Shown: in pieces, positions 42,375-51,502 of the stretch
Numbering within the stretch: the first letter of the stretch is position 1
Layout: each line of letters starts with the position of its first letter
Source of the DNA: Dysgonomonadaceae bacterium zrk40
Lineage (GTDB): Bacteria; Bacteroidota; Bacteroidia; Bacteroidales; Dysgonomonadaceae
Direction of reading: 5' to 3'
NCBI GenBank assembly: GCA_016916535.1
Contig: CP070276.1
Span: 1,736,001 to 1,800,000, forward strand
DNA: 64,000 nucleotides
The notes under the pieces: generated by a model
Seen by the model: the letters and a program-made list of their open reading frames with translations, nothing else
What the model was told of the DNA's origin: nothing
Databases searched by the model: none
Translations under genes and position numbers: made by a program

Positions 42375-43541
42375 ATGGAAAAAGTGATCTCCATATTGGA
42401 TCTAATCTTCTTTTTAATGATTTTTTTATCAGTAAGCTATCTCCTATTCTTTGCTGTTTTCTCACAAAAAAAACAGGACTCCCATTACCGGCCAGCCAGA
42501 AAGCAACATCGGATATTGGTGCTTTTCCCTGCTTATAAAGAGGACAGGGTAATCATAGATAGTGTCCGCTCCTTTTTGGAGCAGGATTATCCGTCAGATT
42601 TGTTTACAGTTGCTGTAATCTCTGATGGGATGAGCAAAGATACCAATGAGCAATTGCGGCAACTTTCTGTTATGGTTCTCAATGCAACTTATCAAAACAG
42701 TACCAAAGCAGCTGCGCTTAACCTGGCGATAGCGCATTTTGGCAAAAGCAGTTTCGATATCGTGGCAATTCTGGATGCTGATAATCATACACAGCCTGAT
42801 TTTCTGAGCAAAATGAATGATGCATACGACTTCGGTATCCATGCAGTTCAGGCTCACCGAACCACAAAGGGAGGGGATGCAGAAGTGGCCATACTGGATT
42901 CCGTGAGTGAAGAGATCAACAATGCAATTTTTCGGGCAGGACATGTCCGTTTCGGATTTTCGTCAGCACTGATTGGCTCCGGAATGGCATTTGATTACGA
43001 ATGGTTTGCCCGCTCCATTCCGAAGGTGAGTACTGCCGGAGAAGACAAGGAATTGGAATTGCTTTTGCTGAAAGAGGAGATATTTATTGATTACTTGCCC
43101 GAACTTTATGTCTATGATCAGAAAACATCAACCTCTACCGGTTACTACCACCAACGCAGACGGTGGATTGCTGCTCAATTTGATCTTCTGAGAAAAGGGT
43201 TGCCCTATCTCCCCAAAGCAATCTTATCGGGCAATCTGGATTATTGCGACAAGATATTCCAGTGGTTGATACCACCTCGGATACTGTTGATTGGTTTCCC
43301 TATTTTATTTGGTTCCGTGATGTTGTTTCTCGATTGGGCACGTTCAATCAAATGGGGGGTCGTTTTGTTCATGTTGATCATGGCATTCAGTTTGGCAATG
43401 CCAGATGAATTGTATACCACCTCCTTCAAAAAGGCATTGAGAAAACTCCCTCTCCTGTTTCTTTTCACAGTAATCAACCTGTTCCGTTTGAGAGGAGTCA
43501 ACAAGAAGTTCATCCACAAGAGACAAGAGGAGAAAGAATGA
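42375..43541 (+). CDS. Membrane GT2 glycosyltransferase with QxxRW motif
   Basis: 388 residues. A membrane helix begins the protein (ILDLIFFLMIFLSVSYLLFF) and two or three end it (about 295-375). The catalytic part has ILVLFPAYKEDRVIIDSV, AILDADNHTQPDFL, a third acidic site in AGEDKELELLLL, and QRRRWIAAQ, the QxxRW form seen in processive or membrane GT2 enzymes. It could build a backbone or add a sugar at the membrane. It overlaps the next gene at ATGATGA. Confidence 0.9.
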   Translation: MEKVISILDLIFFLMIFLSVSYLLFFAVFSQKKQDSHYRPARKQHRILVLFPAYKEDRVIIDSVRSFLEQDYPSDLFTVAVISDGMSKDTNEQLRQLSVMVLNATYQNSTKAAALNLAIAHFGKSSFDIVAILDADNHTQPDFLSKMNDAYDFGIHAVQAHRTTKGGDAEVAILDSVSEEINNAIFRAGHVRFGFSSALIGSGMAFDYEWFARSIPKVSTAGEDKELELLLLKEEIFIDYLPELYVYDQKTSTSTGYYHQRRRWIAAQFDLLRKGLPYLPKAILSGNLDYCDKIFQWLIPPRILLIGFPILFGSVMLFLDWARSIKWGVVLFMLIMAFSLAMPDELYTTSFKKALRKLPLLFLFTVINLFRLRGVNKKFIHKRQEEKE

Positions 43542-44662
43542 TGAAAATAGCCATTGAAGCACAGAGGATTTTCAGAGTGGACAAGCACGGCATGGATTAT
43601 GTTGCTGTGGAAACAATACGAGCGCTGCAGCAAATTGACAAGGTGAATGAATATTTTATCATTGTGAAGCCGGGTGAGGATCGTTGTCTTCAGGAAACCG
43701 CCAATTTTCATCTGATTGAACTTGCCTGTCCCACCTATTTCCTTTGGGAGCAGGTTGCATTGCCTCACTGTTTGAATCGTATCAAACCGGATCTGCTGCA
43801 TTGTACAAGCAATACTGCACCTCTTTACACTCGTTATCCAATGTTCCTGACCCTTCATGACATCATTTTTCTTGAAAAGAAGAAGGGTGCCAATCAATCA
43901 CTCTATCAGAGACTGGGTCGCATCTACCGCAGGTGGGTAGTTCCGCGAATCATCCTCAAATGCAAGCGAATCATCACAGTATCTGATTATGAGAGAGATA
44001 ACATCATACAAACACTCACACTCGATCCTCAGTCGGTGACAACAATTTACAACGGATTGAGTGCTGCATTTCATTCCTCAAGAAAAAATCCGGATATTGT
44101 CAAAAAATACATTCCTGAAGAACCCTACCTTTTCTTTTTGGGGAATACCGATCCCAAAAAGAATACACCAAATACCCTCATCGCATATGCCATATATCTT
44201 CAGAAATCAAAAAGAAAACTCCCATTACTGATAGCCGATTTAAAGGAATCTGTAATCAATACTCTCTTAGCCAATGAAGGATTGACCCACATCAAACCCA
44301 AACTCTACTTCCCCGGATATATTCCGAATGGTGATCTTCCGTCTGTTTATACGGGAGCATTTGCGTTTCTTTATCCCTCATTACGTGAAAGTTTTGGTCT
44401 GCCACTTCTTGAGGCGATGGCGAGTGGTGTGCCGGTGATCTCATCAAACAGATCAGCGATTCCCGAGATAGCAGGCGATGGGGCATTGTTGACCGATCCG
44501 ACCGATCCTGAAAAGATTGCCCAAACGATTGTTGATTTGGAAAATAACCCAGATATTTACAACAAACAGGTTGAATATGGATTGAATCGTTCAGAGAGAT
44601 ACTCTTGGGAACAAACTGCCATAAAATTGTTGAACGAATACCTAACCTTAAATTCCCGGTAA
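43541..44662 (+). CDS. GT4 glycosyltransferase
   Basis: Starts at the ATG 43541 or 43538, both overlapping the previous stop. About 373 residues of GT-B fold: an N-terminal domain with MKIAIEAQRIFRVDKHG and HDIIFLEKK, and a C-terminal donor domain with LFFLGNTDPKKNTPNTL and SLRESFGLPLLEAMASGVPVISS, the E-x7-E nucleotide-sugar motif of GT4. It is likely one step in making the repeat unit. It ends one base before the acyltransferase gene. Confidence 0.9.
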   Translation: MKIAIEAQRIFRVDKHGMDYVAVETIRALQQIDKVNEYFIIVKPGEDRCLQETANFHLIELACPTYFLWEQVALPHCLNRIKPDLLHCTSNTAPLYTRYPMFLTLHDIIFLEKKKGANQSLYQRLGRIYRRWVVPRIILKCKRIITVSDYERDNIIQTLTLDPQSVTTIYNGLSAAFHSSRKNPDIVKKYIPEEPYLFFLGNTDPKKNTPNTLIAYAIYLQKSKRKLPLLIADLKESVINTLLANEGLTHIKPKLYFPGYIPNGDLPSVYTGAFAFLYPSLRESFGLPLLEAMASGVPVISSNRSAIPEIAGDGALLTDPTDPEKIAQTIVDLENNPDIYNKQVEYGLNRSERYSWEQTAIKLLNEYLTLNSR

Positions 44663-44663
44663 G

Positions 44664-45287
44664 ATGTTGACATCCATTGTTGAAAAAATTAAAAGCAATC
44701 CGAAACTTAAACAAAGAGTTCTGTTTTTGATGCTGCACCCGGTAAAAACGCGTCCCAGGCTATGGTTGCGTGCATTGCAGTTTCTTTACATGAAAAAAGG
44801 AAAGAGATCGGTAATATACCGGAGTGTAAGAAAAGATATCGTACCCTTTAATGGTTTCAATCTCGGTAAATCCTCTGTAATAGAAGATTATGCTATTGTC
44901 AACAATGCCGTTGGTGATATCGTGATCGGTGACTTCACGAGAATCGGAATGGGCAATACCATCATTGGTCCAGTAATGATTGGTAACAATGTGATATTGG
45001 CTCAGAATATAGTTATCTCCGCATTGAATCATAATTTTGAAGATGTTTCGATGACCATCAACCAACAGGGTGTAGTAACAGATCAAATCACCATTGAAAA
45101 CAACGTCTGGATCGGTGCCAACAGCTCCATCCTGGCTGGAGTTCATATCGGAGAGCATGTGGTTGTAGGTGCCGGTAGTGTTGTCACAAAAGAAATCCCA
45201 CCCTATTGTGTGGTTGTGGGGAATCCCGCAAGGATTCTGAAAAAATATGATCATAAAGAACAAAGGTGGATCAAGTTAAAGAGTTAA
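44664..45287 (+). CDS. Hexapeptide-repeat acyltransferase (LbH, WcaF/WbbJ-like)
   Basis: 207 residues. The left-handed beta-helix is seen in repeated I-x-x-x-x and V-x-x-x-x hexads (VGDIVIGDFTRIGMGNTIIG, WIGANSSILAGVHIGEHVVVGAGSVV) and ends with the standard TKEIPPYCVVVGNPARIL. The likely catalytic His is in SALNHNFED. It probably O-acetylates a sugar of the polymer using acetyl-CoA. It overlaps the following GT2 gene by 22 bases. Confidence 0.9.
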   Translation: MLTSIVEKIKSNPKLKQRVLFLMLHPVKTRPRLWLRALQFLYMKKGKRSVIYRSVRKDIVPFNGFNLGKSSVIEDYAIVNNAVGDIVIGDFTRIGMGNTIIGPVMIGNNVILAQNIVISALNHNFEDVSMTINQQGVVTDQITIENNVWIGANSSILAGVHIGEHVVVGAGSVVTKEIPPYCVVVGNPARILKKYDHKEQRWIKLKS

Positions 45288-46237
45288 TCAGTCCCAAAGT
45301 GAGCGTAATCATCCCGGTGTATAATACAGAAGCATACCTGGAAGAAGCGGTGCGGTCCATCATGAACCAGACGCTTAAAGACCTTGAAATCATCATTATT
45401 GATGATGGCTCTACCGACAACAGTCTCTCTATAATGAACAAGTTGGCTTTAAAGGATCATCGGATAATTTGTATCACGCAAACAAACCAGGGTCAATCAG
45501 TGGCTCGTAATTTCGGCCTTCAAAAATCCAAAGGTGAGTTTGTATATTTTATGGACAGTGATGATGTCTTAACTGATAAAGCATTGGAAAGTTGTTATTC
45601 AAGTTGTATTCAGAAGGATTTGGATTTCATATTCTTTGACGCTATAAAAATTGCGGACAAATCTGAAGATTGTAACTATTACAACAGACAAAATCAGTTT
45701 GCTGATCGGATCTTTGGTGGTGTAGAAATTTTAAACATCATGTTGAGCAAGCATTTGTACAGAGTACCTCCATGGTTGCATTTTATCAGACGCGATTTTT
45801 TAATCAAAGAGAACATCACGTTTGACACCTCATTAAGAATATATGAAGATCAAATATTCAGTGCAAGATTATACATAACCGCAGAAAGAGTGGGCTATAT
45901 ACCTAAATTCTTTTTTAAGAGAAGAATGCGGACAAATTCTTTGATGGCACAAATCTATTCAATTGATAAAGTTAAATCTTATTTTAAAGTTGCTGAAACA
46001 TTGCTTGACTTAAGAAAAGGATTGGAATATAATCGAAGAAAAGCGATTAATAGAATTATATTCCAAATGCTTAGTGCTGCTGTTTACAATGCCAAGAGTC
46101 TTGAAATACATGAAAGATTTCAGTTGTTAATGATTATCTTAAGTCATTACCCTTTTTATGTATCGTTGAAATCATACATTGTATTGTTATTTCCGTCAAC
46201 AACTCGAATCAAATTAATGATAAAAGAACGCATATGA
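45266..46237 (+). CDS. GT2 glycosyltransferase
   Basis: 323 residues with a likely GTG start at 45266 inside the end of the acyltransferase gene; the next in-frame ATG would cut into the fold. GT-A motifs: KVSVIIPVYNTEAYLEEAVRSIMNQTL, IIIIDDGSTDN and VYFMDSDDVLTD (DxD site). Codon usage here is visibly more AT-rich than upstream, and this continues to about 51 kb, as is common for exchanged polysaccharide genes. Confidence 0.9.
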   Translation: MDQVKELISPKVSVIIPVYNTEAYLEEAVRSIMNQTLKDLEIIIIDDGSTDNSLSIMNKLALKDHRIICITQTNQGQSVARNFGLQKSKGEFVYFMDSDDVLTDKALESCYSSCIQKDLDFIFFDAIKIADKSEDCNYYNRQNQFADRIFGGVEILNIMLSKHLYRVPPWLHFIRRDFLIKENITFDTSLRIYEDQIFSARLYITAERVGYIPKFFFKRRMRTNSLMAQIYSIDKVKSYFKVAETLLDLRKGLEYNRRKAINRIIFQMLSAAVYNAKSLEIHERFQLLMIILSHYPFYVSLKSYIVLLFPSTTRIKLMIKERI

Positions 46238-47466
46238 GAATAGCTGTTTTAACTTCAGGTTTATTACCTGTACCTGCTTTGCAAGGAGGCGCCGTAGAGA
46301 ACTTAATAGATTCTTATTTAGAACTCAATGAACTGATGAAGTTTCACCAGATAACTGTCATGAGCGTAATAGATAAAAAAGTACCTGATAATAAAATTAA
46401 AAACAGTCAGAATTCCCGCTATCTCTTTTTTAGAACCGATCGATTTGCTTATCGAGTAAAAAGAAAAATATTTGGAATCACAAAGAAAAAGTCATTTTAC
46501 TATCATTCTCATATAGAGTATTATCTTTATAAAGCACTTAAGATACTTAAGAATGAGCTATTTGATGTGATAGTCCTTGAAAACCGTCCGGGGTATGCAA
46601 CGAGAGTCCGTGATGTGTGTCCTAGCGCTCGATTGATTTTGCATCTACACAATGACTTGTTATCAGTTGACTCAAAAGAAGCCTCCTCCATAAAATCAAA
46701 ATTATCATCCGTTATTACTGTCTCTGATTATATCAAGAAAAGAGTTGAAGAGCAGCAACCTTCTATACCTATCCATACCTGTTACAATGGTATAGATCTG
46801 TCACTCTTCCAAACGAATAACAAGTCTTCTTCTAGGAGATATCTCAAGATAAAAGAGAATGAATTTGTGGTCGTTTTCTCAGGGCGACTGATACCTGAGA
46901 AAGGCGTCAAAGAATTACTTCAAGCAGTTAGATTAATGGATAAGATACCTCTAAAATTGCTGATAATTGGGTCAAATTTTTTTGGTAATAATATGGTTGT
47001 AACAGATTATATGAAGGAGTTACACCATTTAGCTGCTGATTATCAAGATCGAATAATTTTTACAGGGTTTATCTCATATGGTATGATTCCTGCTTATTTG
47101 CAATCTGCTGATGCATGTGTTATTCCATCACTCTGGGAAGACCCTTGTCCATTAAGTTGCATCGAGGGAATGGCTGCCGGTCTCCCAATGATTGTAACAA
47201 ATTCTGGGGGTATGCCTGAGTTGGTTGATGATAAATGTGCAATTATTTTAGATAAATCTTCAAATTTGTCAATGCAAATAGCTGAGGCGGTTTCATATTT
47301 ATTTAACAATCCCTCAAAAAGGATGGAAATGTCCGTTGGTGCAAAAAAACGTTCATTGCTATTTAGCAAGGAGCGTTTTGCAAGTACATTTTTTGATCTT
47401 TTATCTCAACAGCTATTCACCAATCTTGAATCACTTTCCCGTTTGCAAAATGAAAGTAGTCAGTAA
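46234..47466 (+). CDS. GT4 glycosyltransferase
   Basis: 410 residues, ATGA overlap with the gene before. N-terminal MRIAVLTSGLLPVPALQGGAVENLI is a typical GT4 opening. The donor domain has VFSGRLIPEKGVKELLQAVRLM and IPSLWEDPCPLSCIEGMAAGLPMIV with the E-x7-E pair. Its last 50 bases overlap, tail to tail, the fucosyltransferase-like gene on the other strand, so the rightward polysaccharide operon appears to end here. Confidence 0.9.
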   Translation: MRIAVLTSGLLPVPALQGGAVENLIDSYLELNELMKFHQITVMSVIDKKVPDNKIKNSQNSRYLFFRTDRFAYRVKRKIFGITKKKSFYYHSHIEYYLYKALKILKNELFDVIVLENRPGYATRVRDVCPSARLILHLHNDLLSVDSKEASSIKSKLSSVITVSDYIKKRVEEQQPSIPIHTCYNGIDLSLFQTNNKSSSRRYLKIKENEFVVVFSGRLIPEKGVKELLQAVRLMDKIPLKLLIIGSNFFGNNMVVTDYMKELHHLAADYQDRIIFTGFISYGMIPAYLQSADACVIPSLWEDPCPLSCIEGMAAGLPMIVTNSGGMPELVDDKCAIILDKSSNLSMQIAEAVSYLFNNPSKRMEMSVGAKKRSLLFSKERFASTFFDLLSQQLFTNLESLSRLQNESSQ

Positions 47467-48256
47467 TCACGGAAAAGCTATCCATTGTGAATGTTTGATG
47501 TGTTTCTTCAAGAAAACATATTGGGGTTTCACCAATAAATGACGCCCATCGGGAATAAGTACTGAAAGGACCGATAATATAATCACACATTGAAAGTGTA
47601 TGCAAATCAAGGATTTCAGCAGAGGGTTCGTTTCGTTGGTAACGAAAACAGGATAATCCGGGAAAATTATCAATTTCAAACCATTCATTCGAGCAAATAA
47701 AAAACGATATTTGCTTTTCAGAGAAAGTTTCCTTAATTCTATTCATGAAAAGTAGATATTGATCCAGTTCATAATAAAATCGTCCATTGTTCCAGACCTT
47801 GTAATCTCCCCTTCTGATGTGAACACCTACTACTATTTCTGATTTTTTCTTTAAATTTTCTATGACACTTGAAGCTCTATCTGTAATCTCTTTTCTTGGA
47901 GTGAATATTCTAATGATTTCTTTTTTTGCCATTGATATATAACGGGTATCTTTGCGTGTATGCCATCCTTTGAAAAAGCCAAGAAAGAAATATAATTTAT
48001 CCAATTTTGCGTTATGTGTAGCTTTCCATGTCAGACCTTTGAATCTATTCCAATTGTCACCTATTTCCAGTAACCACTTGTGATACAATGGAAAAAAAAT
48101 GAATGGTGCATTTCTGAAATTAGGAAAATCCTCAATTGTGTAATCAAAGAAAAGTATCATCATTTTCTTCTTTTTCACAATACACTCTGATATAGTGGCT
48201 ATATAGGACCACAGACGATTACACGTTTGCCCTGGAGCATCGCAAATAACTTTCAT
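47417..48256 (-). CDS. Fucosyltransferase-like glycosyltransferase (GT11-type)
   Basis: 279 residues. VVGVHIRRGDYKVW is the HxRRxDY motif shared by alpha-1,2-fucosyltransferases (GT11) and related enzymes that use GDP-fucose. The N-terminus MKVICDAPGQTCNRLWSYIATISECI fits the G-x-x-N-R donor loop at the start of this group. The later DLHTLSMCDYIIGPFSTYSRWASFIG resembles their C-terminal motif (MSxCxHxIxxxSTFSWW). The acceptor is unknown and GT37/GT65-like alternatives cannot be excluded. It is on the minus strand, one base after the flippase gene. Confidence 0.8.
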   Translation of the reverse strand: MKVICDAPGQTCNRLWSYIATISECIVKKKKMMILFFDYTIEDFPNFRNAPFIFFPLYHKWLLEIGDNWNRFKGLTWKATHNAKLDKLYFFLGFFKGWHTRKDTRYISMAKKEIIRIFTPRKEITDRASSVIENLKKKSEIVVGVHIRRGDYKVWNNGRFYYELDQYLLFMNRIKETFSEKQISFFICSNEWFEIDNFPGLSCFRYQRNEPSAEILDLHTLSMCDYIIGPFSTYSRWASFIGETPICFLEETHQTFTMDSFSVITDYFHFANGKVIQDW

Positions 48257-48257
48257 T

Positions 48258-49805
48258 TTATTTATCTTTTATGAATTTTGAAACCAAAGGAAACCTTGCC
48301 ACAAAATATTTCATACCTGTGGTAAATTTATATAAAACGAAGATGTATATAAGAAGTAATGGAATCATCACAAGTAGGACACAGATCACTAGTTTGAAAA
48401 AGTTGGTTGCATAGGTATCTACGAAATAATATTTTATGGGTAAAATCATAAGAATGAATAATGTGAAGATTGTGTAAAATGGTATCATCCCTTTCCAATA
48501 CGTTACAACTTCCAGTTTTATTCCATTTTTAAAAAGATAAAAAGGTTTCCATATCAAAGCGATACCGCTTACACTAATGATTTTGCCCAATAGTATGCCT
48601 GAGATTCCGAGATAATAACCAGCAATAAGTGTTATCATAAGATTGGTTAAAAGTTCTGTCCAAGAAGCCCATACGTCAGAATAGAGCCCATAAGCATGTA
48701 TATACATTTGGACTACTCCCCTGGAAAGCAAAATAAAAATATTTGTGAGTAAAAGATACAAAACAATATCACTTAGTAGATACTCTTTCCCAAGCCACAA
48801 AGAAATAAAAGGTTGCATGAACAACAGCAGACCAAATATAATAATTCCAACTATGATAAATCGAAAGGCTGTAAGTTCCCAAAAGACCTTAAGTGTGTTT
48901 TTGTGATTATTCTCGGCAACAAGATTTCCAACACCCGCTCCCATTCCGTCAGATACAATGTTCACCAAATATATCAGTTTGTTAATTATGATCATATAAT
49001 TACCATAGAAGGCTACCATTTTCAAAGACAAAAAAGCAAAAACCAAAATCTCATCGCTCTTATTCAAGAAGAAATCTTTAAATTTTTGAATAAATATCTG
49101 CTTTGTTTTTTTCAGGATGTCAGGATACTGATTCAACAATATTTGCCCTTTCATTTTGGCTTTGGACTCTAACCAAGGATAAGTCTTTTTGATTTTGAAG
49201 TTCAGGATTATATAACTACTAGAGGCGAAAATGAATTCAATTGAGACCCAAACAAAAAGATTTTTGAAATAATATGCCAGCACTATTTGTAGAAGGGTTT
49301 TTAGAATATTGGCTGTTTGCAAATAACCAGTGACGACATAGGTTTTCTGATCGGCTGTCAGGAGTACTTGTCGATAATTGATAAAATATCCTATGACAGA
49401 AGATAATAGAAATGCATAAAAAGAGAAATAAATAATACCCATAGACATTTCAGTATGTCGAAATATAAATGGGAAGAACAGACTTACAACTCCTCCTATT
49501 GATAATAAGACTATGCCAATTTTATGATATAAGAAACCCAGAACAGAAATGATTTCGTTGATCTTATCTCGGTTTTTCTTTTGAAGTGGCGAATATAGAA
49601 AAAAACTGACACTAGAGCCAATTCCCAATTCAGCCAAGTTTAGTAAGTTCAATATACTGTTCAGGGTACCTACCAAACCAATAAAATCATCACCCAGTTG
49701 ATTTAGGAATATTTTCCGGGAAATGAATGTTAAGATGAGAGATATAACATAAAAGTATAAACCCACTTTTATGTTTCGAACACTTTTATGAGTACGGGTT
49801 GACAT
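48258..49805 (-). CDS. Polysaccharide flippase (Wzx-like, MATE/MOP superfamily)
   Basis: 515 residues with about twelve to fourteen hydrophobic helices. The start region VGLYFYVISLILTFISRKIFLNQLGDDFIGLVGTLNSILNLLNLAELGIGSSVSFFLY is the usual first part of this family, with the conserved polar helix after the first span. It moves lipid-linked repeat units across the inner membrane. The minus-strand box TATCTTTG at 49820-49813 lies only seven bases before its start codon, so if real it would give a near-leaderless mRNA. Together with the fucosyltransferase gene it forms a two-gene minus-strand unit inside the locus. Confidence 0.9.
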   Translation of the reverse strand: MSTRTHKSVRNIKVGLYFYVISLILTFISRKIFLNQLGDDFIGLVGTLNSILNLLNLAELGIGSSVSFFLYSPLQKKNRDKINEIISVLGFLYHKIGIVLLSIGGVVSLFFPFIFRHTEMSMGIIYFSFYAFLLSSVIGYFINYRQVLLTADQKTYVVTGYLQTANILKTLLQIVLAYYFKNLFVWVSIEFIFASSSYIILNFKIKKTYPWLESKAKMKGQILLNQYPDILKKTKQIFIQKFKDFFLNKSDEILVFAFLSLKMVAFYGNYMIIINKLIYLVNIVSDGMGAGVGNLVAENNHKNTLKVFWELTAFRFIIVGIIIFGLLLFMQPFISLWLGKEYLLSDIVLYLLLTNIFILLSRGVVQMYIHAYGLYSDVWASWTELLTNLMITLIAGYYLGISGILLGKIISVSGIALIWKPFYLFKNGIKLEVVTYWKGMIPFYTIFTLFILMILPIKYYFVDTYATNFFKLVICVLLVMIPLLLIYIFVLYKFTTGMKYFVARFPLVSKFIKDK

Positions 49806-49940
49806 TATTCGACAAAGATAATTGTAATCAATTATTGGAGCATCAATTCTTTAAATTCTTTCGTATTAGCTCAGAATCATAAAGAGGACGTATAAATCGT
49901 CAATTTAAGTCTAAATATAGTTCAAATAATTTAATTTCTT

Positions 49941-49948
49941 TAACTTTG
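49941..49948 (+). promoter_or_regulatory. -7 box before the GT4 gene at 50021
   Basis: TAACTTTG fits TAnnTTTG. It overlaps the earliest possible start codon of the following frame (49946), which supports the later ATG at 50021 and a leader of about 65 bases. No TTG at the usual distance. Confidence 0.4.
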
Positions 49949-50020
49949 TCTCAAATATTACATATTTACTCACTCAGTTCAGCCTTCATCGAATATTCAT
50001 ATTCTTTACATGATAAATTT

Positions 50021-51136
50021 ATGAAAATTATTTTCTTGTCTTTTCACGGGTTTAATTCTCATAATGGCATTAGCAAGAAAAAACTCGCACAGATAAAAGG
50101 TTTAAAAGAGTGCGGGTGCAGCGTGGTGAACTGTTACTACACAGTGAACCCTGAGAATGGGGATCGTCTGTGGATGGCAGACGACAAAGTATTGGCGAAT
50201 CTTGGATCGGGCATTTGGGCAAAAATTAGAAAAAGGATTGATTATGCCACCATCATAAATTACATCAAAAAACAACAGATTGAGTTGGTATATATGAGGT
50301 CTGAACACAATGCCAGTCCATTCCTGATTCGATTTGTCAAACAGATGAACACCGTGGGTGTGAAAACGGTAATGGAGATTCCCACCTACCCGTACGATCA
50401 GGAGTACAGTACTTTCGAAAGCAAATGTTTTCTTTTCATTGATAGAGTGTCCAGAAAGCGTCTTGCCAAAAAACTTCATGCAATTATCACCTTTTCGAAC
50501 CAGAAGGAGATTTTCGGTCAACGCACCATCCAGATATCCAATGGAATTGACTTTTCATCCTTACGTTTGAAACGTAATTCCCACAATCCGGGAGAACTGC
50601 ATTTGTTGGGTGTAGCAGAGATACACTTTTGGCACGGATTTGACAGAATAATTACTGGACTTGCGAATTATTATCAAAGGATTGAGAAACCTTATAAAGT
50701 ATATTTCCATATTGTTGGAGCATTTTTCGGTATCAGAGAACGGGATGAGATATTAAACCTTATTTCTGATCATCATTTAGAAAATTACGTAATTTTACAT
50801 GGTCCTCAATATGGACCTGAATTAGATGAGTTATTTGATCTTGCGAATCTTGGGATAGGGAGTCTTGGACGACATAGAAGTGGAATCACATTTATTAAAA
50901 CGCTTAAAAACAGGGAATATGCAGCCAGAGGTATTCCCTTTATTTATTCTGAGATGGATTCTGATTTTGATCAAATGGAATATGTATACAAAATTCCGGC
51001 AAATGATTCGCCAATCGATATTAAGCAGATTATGCAATTTTACCAGCAGTTAATGATCTCAGCTAAAGACATTCGTGAGTCAGTATGTCATCTCTCATGG
51101 AGGAAACAGATGCAAAACGTAATTGATGCTTTGTAA
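50021..51136 (+). CDS. GT4-like glycosyltransferase
   Basis: 371 residues from the ATG at 50021 (MKIIFLSFHGFNSHNGISKKK). GT-B pattern: QIKGLKECG and VYMRSEHNASPFLIRFVKQM in the first half; LHLLGVAEIHFWHGFDRIITGLANYY and the donor-side GSLGRHRSGITFIKTLKNREYAARGIPFIYSE in the second. The E-x7-E motif is not standard (GIGSLGRHR...KNREYAARG), so it is a divergent member. It stands alone on the plus strand, divergent from the flippase unit. Confidence 0.8.
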   Translation: MKIIFLSFHGFNSHNGISKKKLAQIKGLKECGCSVVNCYYTVNPENGDRLWMADDKVLANLGSGIWAKIRKRIDYATIINYIKKQQIELVYMRSEHNASPFLIRFVKQMNTVGVKTVMEIPTYPYDQEYSTFESKCFLFIDRVSRKRLAKKLHAIITFSNQKEIFGQRTIQISNGIDFSSLRLKRNSHNPGELHLLGVAEIHFWHGFDRIITGLANYYQRIEKPYKVYFHIVGAFFGIRERDEILNLISDHHLENYVILHGPQYGPELDELFDLANLGIGSLGRHRSGITFIKTLKNREYAARGIPFIYSEMDSDFDQMEYVYKIPANDSPIDIKQIMQFYQQLMISAKDIRESVCHLSWRKQMQNVIDAL

Positions 51137-51150
51137 AAGAGATATAATTA

Positions 51151-51240
51151 ATGTTTCGCTTTCTTACGATATTGAGACAGATAAAGCCATTTCCCATCTG
51201 TCTGGTTCGCTTCAACATCTTTTTCAAGTTCAATAAGTGA
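51151..51240 (+). CDS. Possible 29-residue cationic peptide (doubtful)
   Basis: ATG at 51151, TGA at 51238-51240. The peptide begins MFRFLTILRQIKPF and ends FFKFNK. It has six basic and no acidic residues and alternates with bulky hydrophobics. I know no family. It lies in the hairpin-rich gap 51137-51502 and its codons overlap a strong RNA stem, so it may not be translated. Confidence 0.2.
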   Translation: MFRFLTILRQIKPFPICLVRFNIFFKFNK

Positions 51241-51336
51241 CAAAAGGGAGGGACATTGGCAAGACATTCGCGTGTGCCTCTCCCAAAATTTTTGGAGAGG
51301 AATGGGAGAGGAATTGGAAAGGTGTGGGAGGGGCAC
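51175..51336. other. Hairpin-rich intergenic element
   Basis: Stem 1: AGACAGAT (51175-51182) with ATCTGTCT (51196-51203), eight perfect pairs. Stem 2: CCTCTCC (51277-51283) with GGAGAGG (51294-51300), seven perfect pairs, extendable by AAAA/TTTT. Stem 3, competing with stem 2: GTGCCTCTCCC (51274-51284) with GGGAGGGGCAC (51326-51336), eleven pairs with one G-T. The base composition is unlike the flanking AT-rich genes. It could be a structured RNA or a short non-autonomous mobile repeat. No terminal repeat with target duplication was found. Confidence 0.55.
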
Positions 51337-51376
51337 AAGCCCAGTCCTTGTTGTGTACCCCTTCAGCCTTACAGAC

Positions 51377-51407
51377 TTGGAGATTAAATTAATTTGGTAT
51401 ACTTTTG
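51377..51407 (+). promoter_or_regulatory. Promoter of the deacetylase-like/GT2 module
   Basis: TTG (51377-51379), 20-base spacer, TACTTTTG (51400-51407). Transcription would start near 51414, about 90 bases before the ATG at 51503. Confidence 0.65.
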
Positions 51408-51502
51408 GAAAGATATACCGATATACTATTATGGTGAGGTGAACAATGTTTTTTATATTGAATTTTCACATGCGATATCTGAAAAAATAATAGGCAAAAT
51501 AT

